NCBI GenBank assembly: GCA_043775355.1
Contig: JAYVSL010000065.1
Span: 1 to 29,728 of the forward strand
Reading direction: 5' to 3'
Length of the DNA: 29,728 nucleotides
DNA from: BOG-1363 sp043775355
GTDB taxonomy: Bacteria; Planctomycetota; UBA11346
The translations under genes were made by a program, and so were the position numbers. The notes under the pieces are model-generated. The model had not been told where the DNA came from, ran no database searches, and was given only the letters and a program-made list of their open reading frames with translations. Below, in pieces: positions 15,207 through 23,514 of this stretch. How positions within the stretch are numbered: the stretch's first letter is position 1; each line of letters begins with the position of its first letter.

Positions 15207-16574
15207 CTAATCACCATGTGATTCTTTGGACTGAGGTTCTGGAGCAAGAATCAGCGAGCTGTTGACGCGCCCATCGATGGCGACGGATATCTGGGCTGAG
15301 CTAGCACCACGCGTTTTTCCACCTGGAGCTGCCTTACGAGTGAATTCGCCGCCCAAAAAGATGGTGCCAGTCGTCACATCGCTGCCGGTATTGAGCGCTG
15401 CGCTGGTGGCGTTGCGAGTGTCGGCTCCGATCGCGCTGGAGAGTTCGATGCGGCCCTCTGGATGAGCGAGAATGCGGTATTCTACCGCCGTTCCGGCAGG
15501 CATGGATGGATCGGCCATCGGAAAGACTCCCTGCGGCAAAGCGCCAACTTCTTGCGAGCCGAGTTTATATACCCGTGCGTCATCGATCGGGCATTTCGCA
15601 TAAGCGACGCCACTGCCCAGATTGGCTTGGCCAACCCAAATCTGTTCGCCAGCAATAAATTGTTTTGGCAGATCAATGGATTTGCCATTCACCACGGTGC
15701 CGTTGCGAAGTTCGCCAACCCGTCGGCCATTGCGATAGAGCGTCATTTGATCGTTGGTAATCAGCAGGCCGATTTCTTCCCAGCGATCACCGCCGATGGG
15801 ATCGGTGATGTCGTAATTTTTGGAGGGCAGCAGGCCGCGATCGCGCACTTGGTCGGCAGGAATATTATCGAATGACGAAACGTACAACGGTTCTGGATCG
15901 TTCGGCTGATGTACCCAACCAAGAATTTCCCAACAGAGCATTTTCGCATTCGCCTTCCCACCACTTTGGATCGTCGCCTTGCGCGGATCGACGGCGTCAG
16001 AACGCACCAGCATCACTCCGAAGCTACTGGTCAGCGCGTTGTCGTCAGCGCCAACTAAAATCAGGGGAATTTGTTTCGGTATGCCGCCGGTTTGTCCGGC
16101 GAGTGGCGGGCGAATCGCTATCGCTATATAAGCGCCGTCACCTGGGCGAAAGCGCAACGGACGATCAAGCGTTGGTGGTTCCCACGGGATCGCTGGATCA
16201 ACCAGCCGCCCATTGCCGCTCATACCGACGGTATATCCGCGCGTGTTGAGCGCTTGGCCGTGGTCGAAAAATTCGCTCCACACCCAGACGCGCGATACGC
16301 CGGTGATGATGCCACCAGACACTGTGCCATCAGGGCGTTTGGTCGGCGACAGTTTGAGCAGCACCGGCGCACCGGTCGAACGCGCGGTTTGCCGTGCTTG
16401 GCGAATACAGTCGCTCATCACCTGTTCAGCAGCTAATAATTTATTGACCGTGCCGGTGCGAAAAAATGCGCCGACCATCAACGACATCACCACGCCGATG
16501 ATCAGGATCACCGCCAGCAATTCGACCAGCGTAAAGCCAGTCCTGGGCGCGCAGATGGTGCCCGTGGTGATCAC
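15207..16574 (-). CDS. GspH-like pseudopilin with LamG-like C-terminal region
   Basis: A 455-residue protein with leader RTG/FTLVELLAVILIIGVVMSLMVGAFF, expected cleavage after Gly13 and Glu at +5. The next ~60 residues (AAEQVMSDCIRQARQTARSTGAPVLLKL) resemble the GspH/FimT helix and first strands. The rest is unlike ordinary GspH (~150-190 residues). Residues ~130-340 look LamG-like, with WEEIGLLITNDQMTLYRNGR and PIDDARVYKLG, the typical concanavalin-fold close. The start is GTG at 16572-16574, only two bases after the GspG stop, with no strong Shine-Dalgarno, suggesting translational coupling. The GspK-like gene starts 49 bases after its stop. I am confident it is a pseudopilin; GspH against GspI is decided by order and the helix pattern. 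Confidence 0.8.
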   Translation of the reverse strand: MITTGTICAPRTGFTLVELLAVILIIGVVMSLMVGAFFRTGTVNKLLAAEQVMSDCIRQARQTARSTGAPVLLKLSPTKRPDGTVSGGIITGVSRVWVWSEFFDHGQALNTRGYTVGMSGNGRLVDPAIPWEPPTLDRPLRFRPGDGAYIAIAIRPPLAGQTGGIPKQIPLILVGADDNALTSSFGVMLVRSDAVDPRKATIQSGGKANAKMLCWEILGWVHQPNDPEPLYVSSFDNIPADQVRDRGLLPSKNYDITDPIGGDRWEEIGLLITNDQMTLYRNGRRVGELRNGTVVNGKSIDLPKQFIAGEQIWVGQANLGSGVAYAKCPIDDARVYKLGSQEVGALPQGVFPMADPSMPAGTAVEYRILAHPEGRIELSSAIGADTRNATSAALNTGSDVTTGTIFLGGEFTRKAAPGGKTRGASSAQISVAIDGRVNSSLILAPEPQSKESHGD

Positions 16575-16576
16575 GA

Positions 16577-17248
16577 CTATGGGCTCGCCCAGTTGGTGAT
16601 GTCGTCGCTTTTGCTATTGGTGGTGGCGTTGCGTTCGCCGTGCTGGTCTTTCCCGTCAGGCCCGGCGGACCATAATTGAAATGAATCCGGATTCGGCGGA
16701 TTTTCCTGATCAATCACGTCAGTGGCGTTTTTATCGAAAGGGTAGAATTTTGCCGGGCGGTAGCGAAAGACTTTGCTGGTCGTTCCTCCTCCCGTGAAGG
16801 GATCACGCAGCGCATTTATGTTGCTGAAGCTTCCGCGGTCGACGGTCTGAAGCTGTTTTAACAACGCTTCTGCGACGTTCATCCAATCATCGGAGCTCAA
16901 AGCTTTCGCTTTTCGGTAAACGGTAGGCGTGCTGTTGCCGACAGTAAAAGATTTTGATAAAATTTCGGTGCCTTTCCTGATGGTCTTATCGGTGAAGTGA
17001 TATCTATTTTCAGGATCGACATCATCTGCAGTCGCAACGTATTGCTCAGGATAAAAGCCATTCGCATCTTTATAGAGCGACAACGACGCTCTGATGGTGC
17101 CCAACTGAGACGTGCACTTGGCATTTTTCGACAGCGTCTTGGCGTACCCGATGATCGGGATCAGCAGACCGGCAAGCACGGCGATGATCGAAATGACCAT
17201 GATGAGTTCGATCAAGGTGAAGCCACTTTTACGTATGGAACTACGCAT
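16577..17248 (-). CDS. gspG: Major pseudopilin GspG
   Basis: A 223-residue major pseudopilin that builds the type II secretion pseudopilus after cleavage by prepilin peptidase. The leader is MRSSIRKSG/FTLIELIMVISIIAVLAGLL, cleaving after Gly9 with Glu at +5. The C-terminus WSAGPDGKDQHGERN and SDDITNW matches the calcium-binding loop and end of GspG (SxGxDGxxG...DIxxW), which separates it from type IV pilin PilA. At 223 residues it is longer than typical GspG (~140), with extra sequence between the helix and the C-terminal loop. The ATG at 17246-17248 has GGAG 5 bases upstream. The open frame reaches 17380, but those 44 residues precede a complete leader and are rejected. It is first in a G-H-K-J series. 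Confidence 0.88.
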   Translation of the reverse strand: MRSSIRKSGFTLIELIMVISIIAVLAGLLIPIIGYAKTLSKNAKCTSQLGTIRASLSLYKDANGFYPEQYVATADDVDPENRYHFTDKTIRKGTEILSKSFTVGNSTPTVYRKAKALSSDDWMNVAEALLKQLQTVDRGSFSNINALRDPFTGGGTTSKVFRYRPAKFYPFDKNATDVIDQENPPNPDSFQLWSAGPDGKDQHGERNATTNSKSDDITNWASP

Positions 17249-17410
17249 GGAATCTCCAGTCCGGCTGAGAGGGATGTTGTGATACCTCAATGGTGTACCA
17301 GAACATAGCTTTGGCGTTGAGAAAACACAGCATGCGACGGTGAAAGCGCGCGAAAAGGGGGCAGCGCTCATAGGTTGCAAAGGCAGGAAAGACGCGACAG
17401 CGATTCTTTT

Positions 17411-17462
17411 TCGCCTTTGTTCATCGCCTTTGTTCTTCGCTTTTATTCTTCGCCTTCTTCAA
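17411..17462. repeat. 13-bp tandem repeat running over the end of the PATAN/propeller gene
   Basis: Units TCGCCTTTGTTCA (17411), TCGCCTTTGTTCT (17424), TCGCTTTTATTCT (17437) and a partial unit at 17450 form a 13-bp array. On the minus strand it encodes the last acidic residues and the TAA stop (17443-17445) of the upstream gene, then continues into the spacer before gspG. Confidence 0.85.
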
Positions 17463-20400
17463 AACACATCAGCACGCCGGCACGGGTCGGGACAAAAATG
17501 CGTCCGTCTTGTGCTAAGATACCACTGGCCGCCGCGCTGCCGAGGTCTGCATGCCAGCGCTCGACACCGGTGGCGGTATCCAGGCAACGCAAGGTGCCTT
17601 GTTGGTCAGCGATATAGATACCGCGCTGGCCGATGGCTGGTGCGGCAGACAGCGGTGCGGAGCGACCTTGGGCCGGGAAACGCCAGAGTAATTGCCCAGG
17701 ACGGGTGAGGTCGGCGGCAACCACGCGGCCTTCGCTGACGGCAACGTAGGCGACGTTTTGACCTGTACGGTAAGCCGGGCCAGCAATGCCATTGCCGTCG
17801 AGTGGCCATGATCCCAAGGCGCGTTTGCTATCCGCAACTTGTGGATTGGCATCAATCGCCATTAAAAGTCCGCTGCTGTCGATCGCTAAAATCGCTGGTT
17901 TGCCAACCACGCTGGCGTGTGCCATTTGACCGATGAGTTCTCCGCGGGTGCGAATTTCAAACAGCATTTTGGGCGAATCATGCTCAGTAACGGCCGTGGT
18001 GTCATAGGCGATCAAGCGGTTTCCTGCGGGAGCATAGAGCACGGTGTGGCCAGGCTCATATTGATCACCGAAAAGCTGTCCGGTAAAATCAGCTCCGACT
18101 TGGAACTTAGGATAAGCAATGACTCGGCCTTCTTGATCGCGGGCGAAACTGATGACCTCGCCGCCTGTACTGGCAAGGAAGTAGAGCAATTGCCCAGGAA
18201 TCAGCTGGTGTTCTTGCACCAGTAAGCTGCCAGTTAAGCGCAGAGGACTTTCGCTGTTGGTATTCGGAAAGCGCCATTGCGTTGTACGAGTGGTGCTATC
18301 GATGGCCGTCAGACGGTTGTCCAAAATGGTATAGAGTTGATTTTGAAAGATCGTCGGCGCCTGTTTGAATTCATCGGGGGTTGGCGGGAAAGTAATGGGC
18401 CTGCTGACTCCTAAGCTGGCGTCGATGACTTCAATGGTCGCTTTGTTGGTGCCAAGGAGAATAAATTTTCCGATAAGAATCGGAGTGGTAACGCCAATGG
18501 CTCCATTGAGATCACTTTGCCACAGCGCGCCGCGAGTAAGGGTCAGCTTCACCTGTGCTTTGCGCGTTTGGTATGATGCTTGAACGGTGCCAGGGTTGAA
18601 GCCTGGACGCCGTGCTTCGACGATGACGGTTTCCGATGGCATGTACGTTAAGGTGTGTTTCCACGGGCCTTTTGTTCCGGGTGGCGCTTTGGCGAGCTGT
18701 TCGACGCCACCGCGTTTGATCGATAATGAGACCAGATGGCTGTCGAGGTTCACGATGAAAGGGAGCGCGAGTTTGCTGACGTATTCGCCTACCGCTCTGC
18801 CGGTCGCTTTCTTGACTTGACTGGCCAATTCATCCAGGGCGGCAAAAGCTTGTTTTTCGTCGCCGCGCTCAAAAGCATTGAGGGCGGTCTTGCCTATATC
18901 TTGCGCGAATTCGACTTCCAAGAGGGCGAGGTGATCACGGGCTTTGCCAGCAAAGAGTTCGCCTCGGCCACGAATGGCGCGGTTATAGGCGTCGAGAGCT
19001 TCCTTTTTTCGGCCGCTTTGTTCGAAACTTTCAGCCCGCTCGTAAAGGTCTTTGGCGGTTTCATTACATTCGACCCAAGCGCCTTTTTGGGCGATGAGTT
19101 CATTGCGCAAGCTGGTGGGCAAATCTTTTCTGCTCAAAATGTTCGTAACGGTTTCGAGTGCGCTATCCCAATTGAGCGCTGCCCAAGAACGGTTGGCATT
19201 TTCCATCTCGGTTTTTACTTCGATGCTAATTTGGTCGTCACCGACGGACGTCAGCAAGGAATTGGCCTGTTCAGCGGCCTTGGTACCTGGGAATTTCGTG
19301 CGGATATTTCTCAGCGTATCGAGCGCTTTCGGATGTTGGCCAGCAGCTTGGAAAGCCTTTGCTGTCTGAATTTGATCTTCAGCTTGGCTCTCGTAATCTT
19401 TCTTAATTTGAACATCAAACATGTCGACTTCGGGAATGACTTTCGTGCCGCCGAAGTTCGTACGGAGGTCCTTGAGGTCATTAAAGAGATCTTGGTACAT
19501 ACCCGAATGTTGCTTTTCGGCAGCATGGGCTTTGACGCCGTCGAACGCTCGGCGTGCGTGGTCTTCGCGCACCACGTTTTGGTACCAACCAAAACCGGCA
19601 ACGCCGGCGGCAATAACGACCACGCCCATCATCAAATAGACTAAGACGCGCGTGGCTTTACTGGTTTTAATCGCTTCGGAGTTCTGTGCGTGGCTAAGAA
19701 CCTGCTCTTTAATATTACTGAAGCGACAATCCGTTTCGAGGGTGTCTTTCAGGGTTTCGAACGCTTGGCGTGGCCGTACGGCCGTCAGCAAAGCATGCCA
19801 GAGTGATTTATATTCAACCAACGCGTTTTCGGTTTGGCCGTCCATTAAATACGCTTTGGCAAGAAAACGATGCGGATCCGGCGAGCGTGGCAGAAGATTT
19901 TTGGCTCGATGACAAGCATCGATCGCACGGCTGGTATCACGGGTTCCAAGATAAGCTTGCGCGGCAGCCACATAGGCAAGCGCCGCGTCTTCAATCGAGC
20001 CTAACTCCGCCAACACTTTTGCGCGGTCAAATTGCAAATCAGGGTCGTCCGGCGACAACGCCAGTACGGTATCCAAATCTTTTCGCGCTTGTTCCAGATC
20101 GCCTTGATCCTGCGACATTTGGATAAGTTCAAGGTAGAGTTCAACCGCTCGTGGGGCGCGGCGCAATTGGACATAACATTCAGCGAGTGGGCGAATGACT
20201 TCCGGTACGGGGTTAATTTTGTGGACCGCTTCCAACAGCGACATGGCGCTTTCGGTTTCGCCGCTTTGACGCAGCACGGCGGCGTCGGTGACCACTTCGT
20301 CGGGGGTGCGTGCTCGTGCGACTCCGGCCAACACCAGTTGTGCGGCAATGGCGTAGGTATCGAAACGCGTGACTCCGACCGAATCGGCCACCGAATCAAG

Positions 20401-21036
20401 CGTGTGGCGACCGTCAAGATAGCGCAGAACCTTGAGCATTTCAGGATCAGTTTGAATGTTGCGTAAATTATTGCGGCCATCGTTATCAACGACATAGAGC
20501 GCCGATGAATCGGTGATGACTTCGCGGATACGTTTCCATTCGTCTTTTCGACGACTGGCTTCTAAGAGCAGCTGGGTGGTTTGCAGGCCGACTTTGCCCA
20601 TCGCCACGACATCATGGACTTGAAGCTGTTGGACCGGAGCGCCATCGGTAAACGTGAAATCGCCTTCTTGCCATTCGAAGATCGGACAGACGAGCTCTTC
20701 GATGCACCATGCGCTGGCTTCATCAAGCTCGGCGTCCTGGACGTAGCCACTTGCGAGTACCAAATCGCGCAAAGGGTGGCCGAGCGAATACAGACGTTGA
20801 TTGAGGTCAGCAACCTGTTCCGGCGATAACAACGATTTTCGTAGTAAAGCATTCAGTAAAAAGGCACGTCCATCGATTTGCGGCGCATCGCACATAGCGA
20901 CTTGACCGGTATCAAAATAGATGTGGCGATGACCATCAGGACTGCCAATGGACAAGGTGCCAGTCTGCCGATTCATGTGCAGTGTCTGGAAAATATCAGT
21001 GAGACTGACAGAACTAAGTTGGCCTTGGAAACCCAT
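17443..21036 (-). CDS. PATAN (DUF4388)-TPR-transmembrane-PEGA/PQQ-propeller protein
   Basis: A 1197-residue protein. Residues ~1-120 are a PATAN/DUF4388 domain (MGFQGQLSSVSLTDIFQTLHM, then TGTLSIGSPDGHRHIYFDTG), a regulatory module that recurs near MglA-type GTPases. A helical segment and TPR repeats (~245-455) follow. A single membrane span lies at ~462-488 (RVLVYLMMGVVVIAAGVAGFGWY). Beyond it come more TPR-like/coiled helices, a PEGA-like strand region (~770-845; SETVIVEARRPGFNPG) and a C-terminal PQQ/WD-like beta-propeller (~845-1190) with blades such as RLIAYDTTAV, VVAADLTRPGQLLWRFP and LRCLDTATGVERWHADLG. The layout predicts PATAN/TPR inside and propeller outside the inner membrane. It sits between the GTPase/roadblock genes and the pseudopilins, so it is a natural physical link. 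The ATG at 21034-21036 has AGGCAGG upstream. Confidence 0.85.
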   Translation of the reverse strand: MGFQGQLSSVSLTDIFQTLHMNRQTGTLSIGSPDGHRHIYFDTGQVAMCDAPQIDGRAFLLNALLRKSLLSPEQVADLNQRLYSLGHPLRDLVLASGYVQDAELDEASAWCIEELVCPIFEWQEGDFTFTDGAPVQQLQVHDVVAMGKVGLQTTQLLLEASRRKDEWKRIREVITDSSALYVVDNDGRNNLRNIQTDPEMLKVLRYLDGRHTLDSVADSVGVTRFDTYAIAAQLVLAGVARARTPDEVVTDAAVLRQSGETESAMSLLEAVHKINPVPEVIRPLAECYVQLRRAPRAVELYLELIQMSQDQGDLEQARKDLDTVLALSPDDPDLQFDRAKVLAELGSIEDAALAYVAAAQAYLGTRDTSRAIDACHRAKNLLPRSPDPHRFLAKAYLMDGQTENALVEYKSLWHALLTAVRPRQAFETLKDTLETDCRFSNIKEQVLSHAQNSEAIKTSKATRVLVYLMMGVVVIAAGVAGFGWYQNVVREDHARRAFDGVKAHAAEKQHSGMYQDLFNDLKDLRTNFGGTKVIPEVDMFDVQIKKDYESQAEDQIQTAKAFQAAGQHPKALDTLRNIRTKFPGTKAAEQANSLLTSVGDDQISIEVKTEMENANRSWAALNWDSALETVTNILSRKDLPTSLRNELIAQKGAWVECNETAKDLYERAESFEQSGRKKEALDAYNRAIRGRGELFAGKARDHLALLEVEFAQDIGKTALNAFERGDEKQAFAALDELASQVKKATGRAVGEYVSKLALPFIVNLDSHLVSLSIKRGGVEQLAKAPPGTKGPWKHTLTYMPSETVIVEARRPGFNPGTVQASYQTRKAQVKLTLTRGALWQSDLNGAIGVTTPILIGKFILLGTNKATIEVIDASLGVSRPITFPPTPDEFKQAPTIFQNQLYTILDNRLTAIDSTTRTTQWRFPNTNSESPLRLTGSLLVQEHQLIPGQLLYFLASTGGEVISFARDQEGRVIAYPKFQVGADFTGQLFGDQYEPGHTVLYAPAGNRLIAYDTTAVTEHDSPKMLFEIRTRGELIGQMAHASVVGKPAILAIDSSGLLMAIDANPQVADSKRALGSWPLDGNGIAGPAYRTGQNVAYVAVSEGRVVAADLTRPGQLLWRFPAQGRSAPLSAAPAIGQRGIYIADQQGTLRCLDTATGVERWHADLGSAAASGILAQDGRIFVPTRAGVLMCFEEGEE

Positions 21037-21120
21037 GCGGCGCCTGCCTGCTGACTAAAGTGTGCAAAGGGAGAGGGAGAGGTCGCAGAATGTCATGTAA
21101 AAGGAGATCATTGCTGGGGA

Positions 21121-21636
21121 CTACAGATTGCCGAAGAGTGAATCGAGTTGATTCTTCATCTCATCTGAGAAGTTCTTTCCCAGGCCTTCGTTTTTCTCGT
21201 CTTCCGGTTTACGCTTACCGGCTTCGACCAGCAACGCTTCCAGTTGGACCGCAACTTCTTTGCACAGGACGTGGATCATACCGGCTTTCACCGCAGCACT
21301 GAACACGGTTACCAATAGTGTACGTTCACCCAACAGCGTGATGTGAATGCTTTGGCCGTGGCCCTGATGGAAAAGCACGCGGAATTCGGGTTCGCCTAAC
21401 AGGTGAGCGACCTCACGTGTACTGGCAAAGGAACCAGCAACCAACGCCGCAAGGGTGGAGCTGTCTTGTTTGAAAAAACCTTGGCGGGCCACCATGTGGC
21501 CTTCTTTGTCGATCATCAGCGCACTTTGCGCGTTGGCCTTTTTGACGAAGGCCAACAGCACGGCGTTGAGACGGTCGATGTCGCTGGCGTAGAAAACTAA
21601 GCGCCGCAGCCGCAAGGCATCATTATCACTGACCAT
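21121..21636 (-). CDS. MglB-like roadblock/LC7 protein
   Basis: About 171 residues. Residues ~5-135 form a roadblock/LC7 domain: SALMIDKEGHMVARQGFF, then TLAALVAGSFASTREVAHLLGE and FHQGHGQSIHITLLGERTLLVTVF. This is the subclass of MglB, the GTPase-activating partner of MglA. A charged tail (GKRKPEDEKNEG) ends in NQLDSLFGNL. The start overlaps the end of the GTPase gene by about 11 bases. Two ATGs compete: 21640-21642 directly follows a G5 run, leaving no spacing, while 21634-21636 has GGGGGA five bases upstream, so I prefer the latter. Overlap with the GTPase is the classic MglA/MglB gene pairing, in A-then-B order, and implies tight stoichiometry. It most likely regulates nucleotide hydrolysis of the upstream GTPase. 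Confidence 0.87.
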   Translation of the reverse strand: MVSDNDALRLRRLVFYASDIDRLNAVLLAFVKKANAQSALMIDKEGHMVARQGFFKQDSSTLAALVAGSFASTREVAHLLGEPEFRVLFHQGHGQSIHITLLGERTLLVTVFSAAVKAGMIHVLCKEVAVQLEALLVEAGKRKPEDEKNEGLGKNFSDEMKNQLDSLFGNL

Positions 21637-23101
21637 TGGCATCCCCCGTCACGGTGGGCTTGGCAGTTGGTTCTGCTGGGGCAGGTATTGGTTCAGCTGG
21701 TTTGACCGGCTCAGCTGGTTTGAGCGACTCAGCTGGTGCCGCAGGTGGTGGCGTCACTGGTTTTTCAGAAGCTGATGGTTTTTCAGTCGCAGGCTCAGCT
21801 GGTTTTTCAGGTGGCGTGACAACAGGAACCGTCGCCGGTTCGGCGGGCTTGATCGCCGGTTTATCTCCGGCTTTGGGGGTCGTCGTGGTAGGGGGCGGCG
21901 ACGGTGTGGTTTCCGTTGTTGCTGAATTTCCCATCAGCATTCGTTGAATATCTTGCGGCAAGAATCCACGCACCGCAGGGACGTAAACGACGGCGACAAT
22001 AGCGAGCACCAGAATAACGATCAGACCGATCAGGACGATCAATAAGGTCTTCACTCCAGAGCCGCCAGGACGAGATGCTTCTTGGTAACGTTTGAGGCTC
22101 GGATCGGTGGCGCCTAAATTGACTTTGGCAACATTGCTCGGCTGTTGTTTGAGATTATCTAACGAGGGTGGCTTGGCTTTGGCCAGATGCTTGTCTCGTG
22201 GATCGCCAGCATTGAGCATAGGCGAGGCCGAGGCGGGAATCTGTGGCACTCCGCGAGCCGGGGTTGGCTGAGTCGGCCTGGCAGGCATCGCCGGACGTGC
22301 GGCAGGTGGCGAGGCCGCTGATTGTGGCATGGCAACTGGGGCTGCAGCGACCGGCATTTGCCGTTGTGGGAGGCGTTGTTGCGCCATCGGCGTGGTGGTC
22401 GGTGAAATTTTGGTTGGAGCGGTCGGAGTCGGTGATGGTGCCGTTGGTTGGGCTGGCGGCGTGGCTAAAGGGGCGCCGAGTGCCGTATTGGTTCGCCGAC
22501 GATTCGCCGCAGGAGCGTGCTCTTTATTGAGCTTCTCAATGACCAAGCGCGAGATTTCTTTTAAAGTGGCAAAGACACCTTTGCCTTCACGGGCGACACC
22601 TTCGAACACCGGAGCACCCATCGGATTTAATTGCGCATTGATATCCGCGACCGACATCGCCTGCGGCAGATCGCGTTTATTATACTGTAATACCAACGGA
22701 ATATCGTCGATGGTCAGATTCATCTCGGCCAAGTTGTCGCGCAGATTTTGCAATGACTCAAGATTCTCGGCCATTTTGTCAGGGCTAGAGTCGGCGACGA
22801 AGATGACTCCATCGACACCTTGCAGAACTAATTTGCGCGTGGCGTTGTAGTAGATCTGCCCAGGTACGGTGTAGAGCTGGAAGCGCGTACGCATGCCAGC
22901 GACCTGACCGAGGTCGAGGGGAAGAAAGTCGAAGTAGAGGGTGCGGTCAGTTTCCGTGGCGATCGAAACCATTTCACCGACCGCGTCTTTCGGCGCTTTC
23001 TTGTGAATGATCTCAAGATTCGTGGTCTTGCCGGACATGCCGGGACCATAAAAGACCACTTTGCAGCTGACTTCACGTTGACCGAAATTGATCTGGACCA
23101 T
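21626..23101 (-). CDS. MglA-like small GTPase with C-terminal transmembrane anchor and Pro/Ala-rich tail
   Basis: A 491-residue protein. Residues 1-~195 are a complete MglA-type Ras-like GTPase: P-loop GPGMSGKTT at 19-27, LYTVPGQIYYNATRKLVLQG with the MglA-specific Pro-Gly-Gln, DGVIFVADSS, and G4 motif QYNKRDLP. MglA is normally ~195 residues and soluble. Here a Pro/Ala/Gln-rich linker (~200-330) leads to one strong membrane helix (~350-375; LLIVLIGLIVILVLAIVAVVYV) and a tail of about 110 residues made of Pro/Ala/Glu/Thr/Lys repeats (PAEPVKPAEPIPAPAEP). With the GTPase inside, the tail would be outside the inner membrane. Roadblock genes flank it on both sides. MglA switches set cell polarity and control type IV pili in myxobacteria and Thermus; here a membrane-fixed version may gate the adjacent pseudopilus system. 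The ATG at 23101 has only weak Shine-Dalgarno. Confidence 0.88.
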   Translation of the reverse strand: MVQINFGQREVSCKVVFYGPGMSGKTTNLEIIHKKAPKDAVGEMVSIATETDRTLYFDFLPLDLGQVAGMRTRFQLYTVPGQIYYNATRKLVLQGVDGVIFVADSSPDKMAENLESLQNLRDNLAEMNLTIDDIPLVLQYNKRDLPQAMSVADINAQLNPMGAPVFEGVAREGKGVFATLKEISRLVIEKLNKEHAPAANRRRTNTALGAPLATPPAQPTAPSPTPTAPTKISPTTTPMAQQRLPQRQMPVAAAPVAMPQSAASPPAARPAMPARPTQPTPARGVPQIPASASPMLNAGDPRDKHLAKAKPPSLDNLKQQPSNVAKVNLGATDPSLKRYQEASRPGGSGVKTLLIVLIGLIVILVLAIVAVVYVPAVRGFLPQDIQRMLMGNSATTETTPSPPPTTTTPKAGDKPAIKPAEPATVPVVTPPEKPAEPATEKPSASEKPVTPPPAAPAESLKPAEPVKPAEPIPAPAEPTAKPTVTGDANGQ

Positions 23102-23163
23102 GGTAGGTGAGCTCGCTCGGGGAGTCGGTGACGGCTAAAAGACGGAAAGAAACGGTCGATGAA

Positions 23164-23511
23164 CTAAAGGGAAAGTCGCTGGGCGATGCGTTCAAGAAAC
23201 GGTTTGGTTTCTAACTGTAACAGCGTTAAATTGGCCTGTTGGTCGATGATCACCACCAAATAGCCATTTCCAGCTACCATCAGCAGCAGACTTCCTTGTT
23301 CGCTTCCGGTGTGAAGGTGGCGAGGTTGCCCAAGTCCAAGATGGCGAGAGAGGCTCTGACTGTGTTCGATGAGTCCGCCGACAGTGGCGGCTAATTGCGC
23401 TTCATCGATGCCTTCACGCAGTGCGCTTGCCATTGGCAGGCCGTCATGAGACACCAGCAGCGAACCGCCAACGCCGCGTACACGGTTTAATTGAATGAGG
23501 ATTTCTTGCAT
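23164..23511 (-). CDS. Stand-alone roadblock/LC7 domain protein
   Basis: A 115-residue single-domain protein: QEILIQLNRVRGVGGSLLVS, DGLPMASALREGIDEAQLAA, then GSLLLMVAGNGYLVVIID and a final helix FLERIAQRLSL. This is the roadblock/LC7 fold in compact form. Such proteins dimerise and serve as scaffold or GTPase-activating partners for MglA-type GTPases. The ATG at 23509-23511 lies 3 bases after the stop of the TPR-roadblock gene (TGATTCATG), so translation is coupled; the GTPase gene follows 62 bases downstream. It is more diverged from MglB than the other roadblock protein in this cluster, so it may form heterodimers with one of them. Confidence 0.82.
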   Translation of the reverse strand: MQEILIQLNRVRGVGGSLLVSHDGLPMASALREGIDEAQLAATVGGLIEHSQSLSRHLGLGQPRHLHTGSEQGSLLLMVAGNGYLVVIIDQQANLTLLQLETKPFLERIAQRLSL

Positions 23512-23514
23512 GAA

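Noticed and set aside
17286..17301. Sigma-54-like site (CTGGTAC...TTGAG on the minus strand) upstream of gspG
   Set aside because: The spacing between the GG and the second element is one base short and the essential GC of the -12 element reads GA.
18736..19644. 302-codon plus-strand ORF antisense to the PATAN/propeller gene
   Set aside because: Shadow of the real frame; no motif, while the opposite frame has clear TPR and membrane segments.
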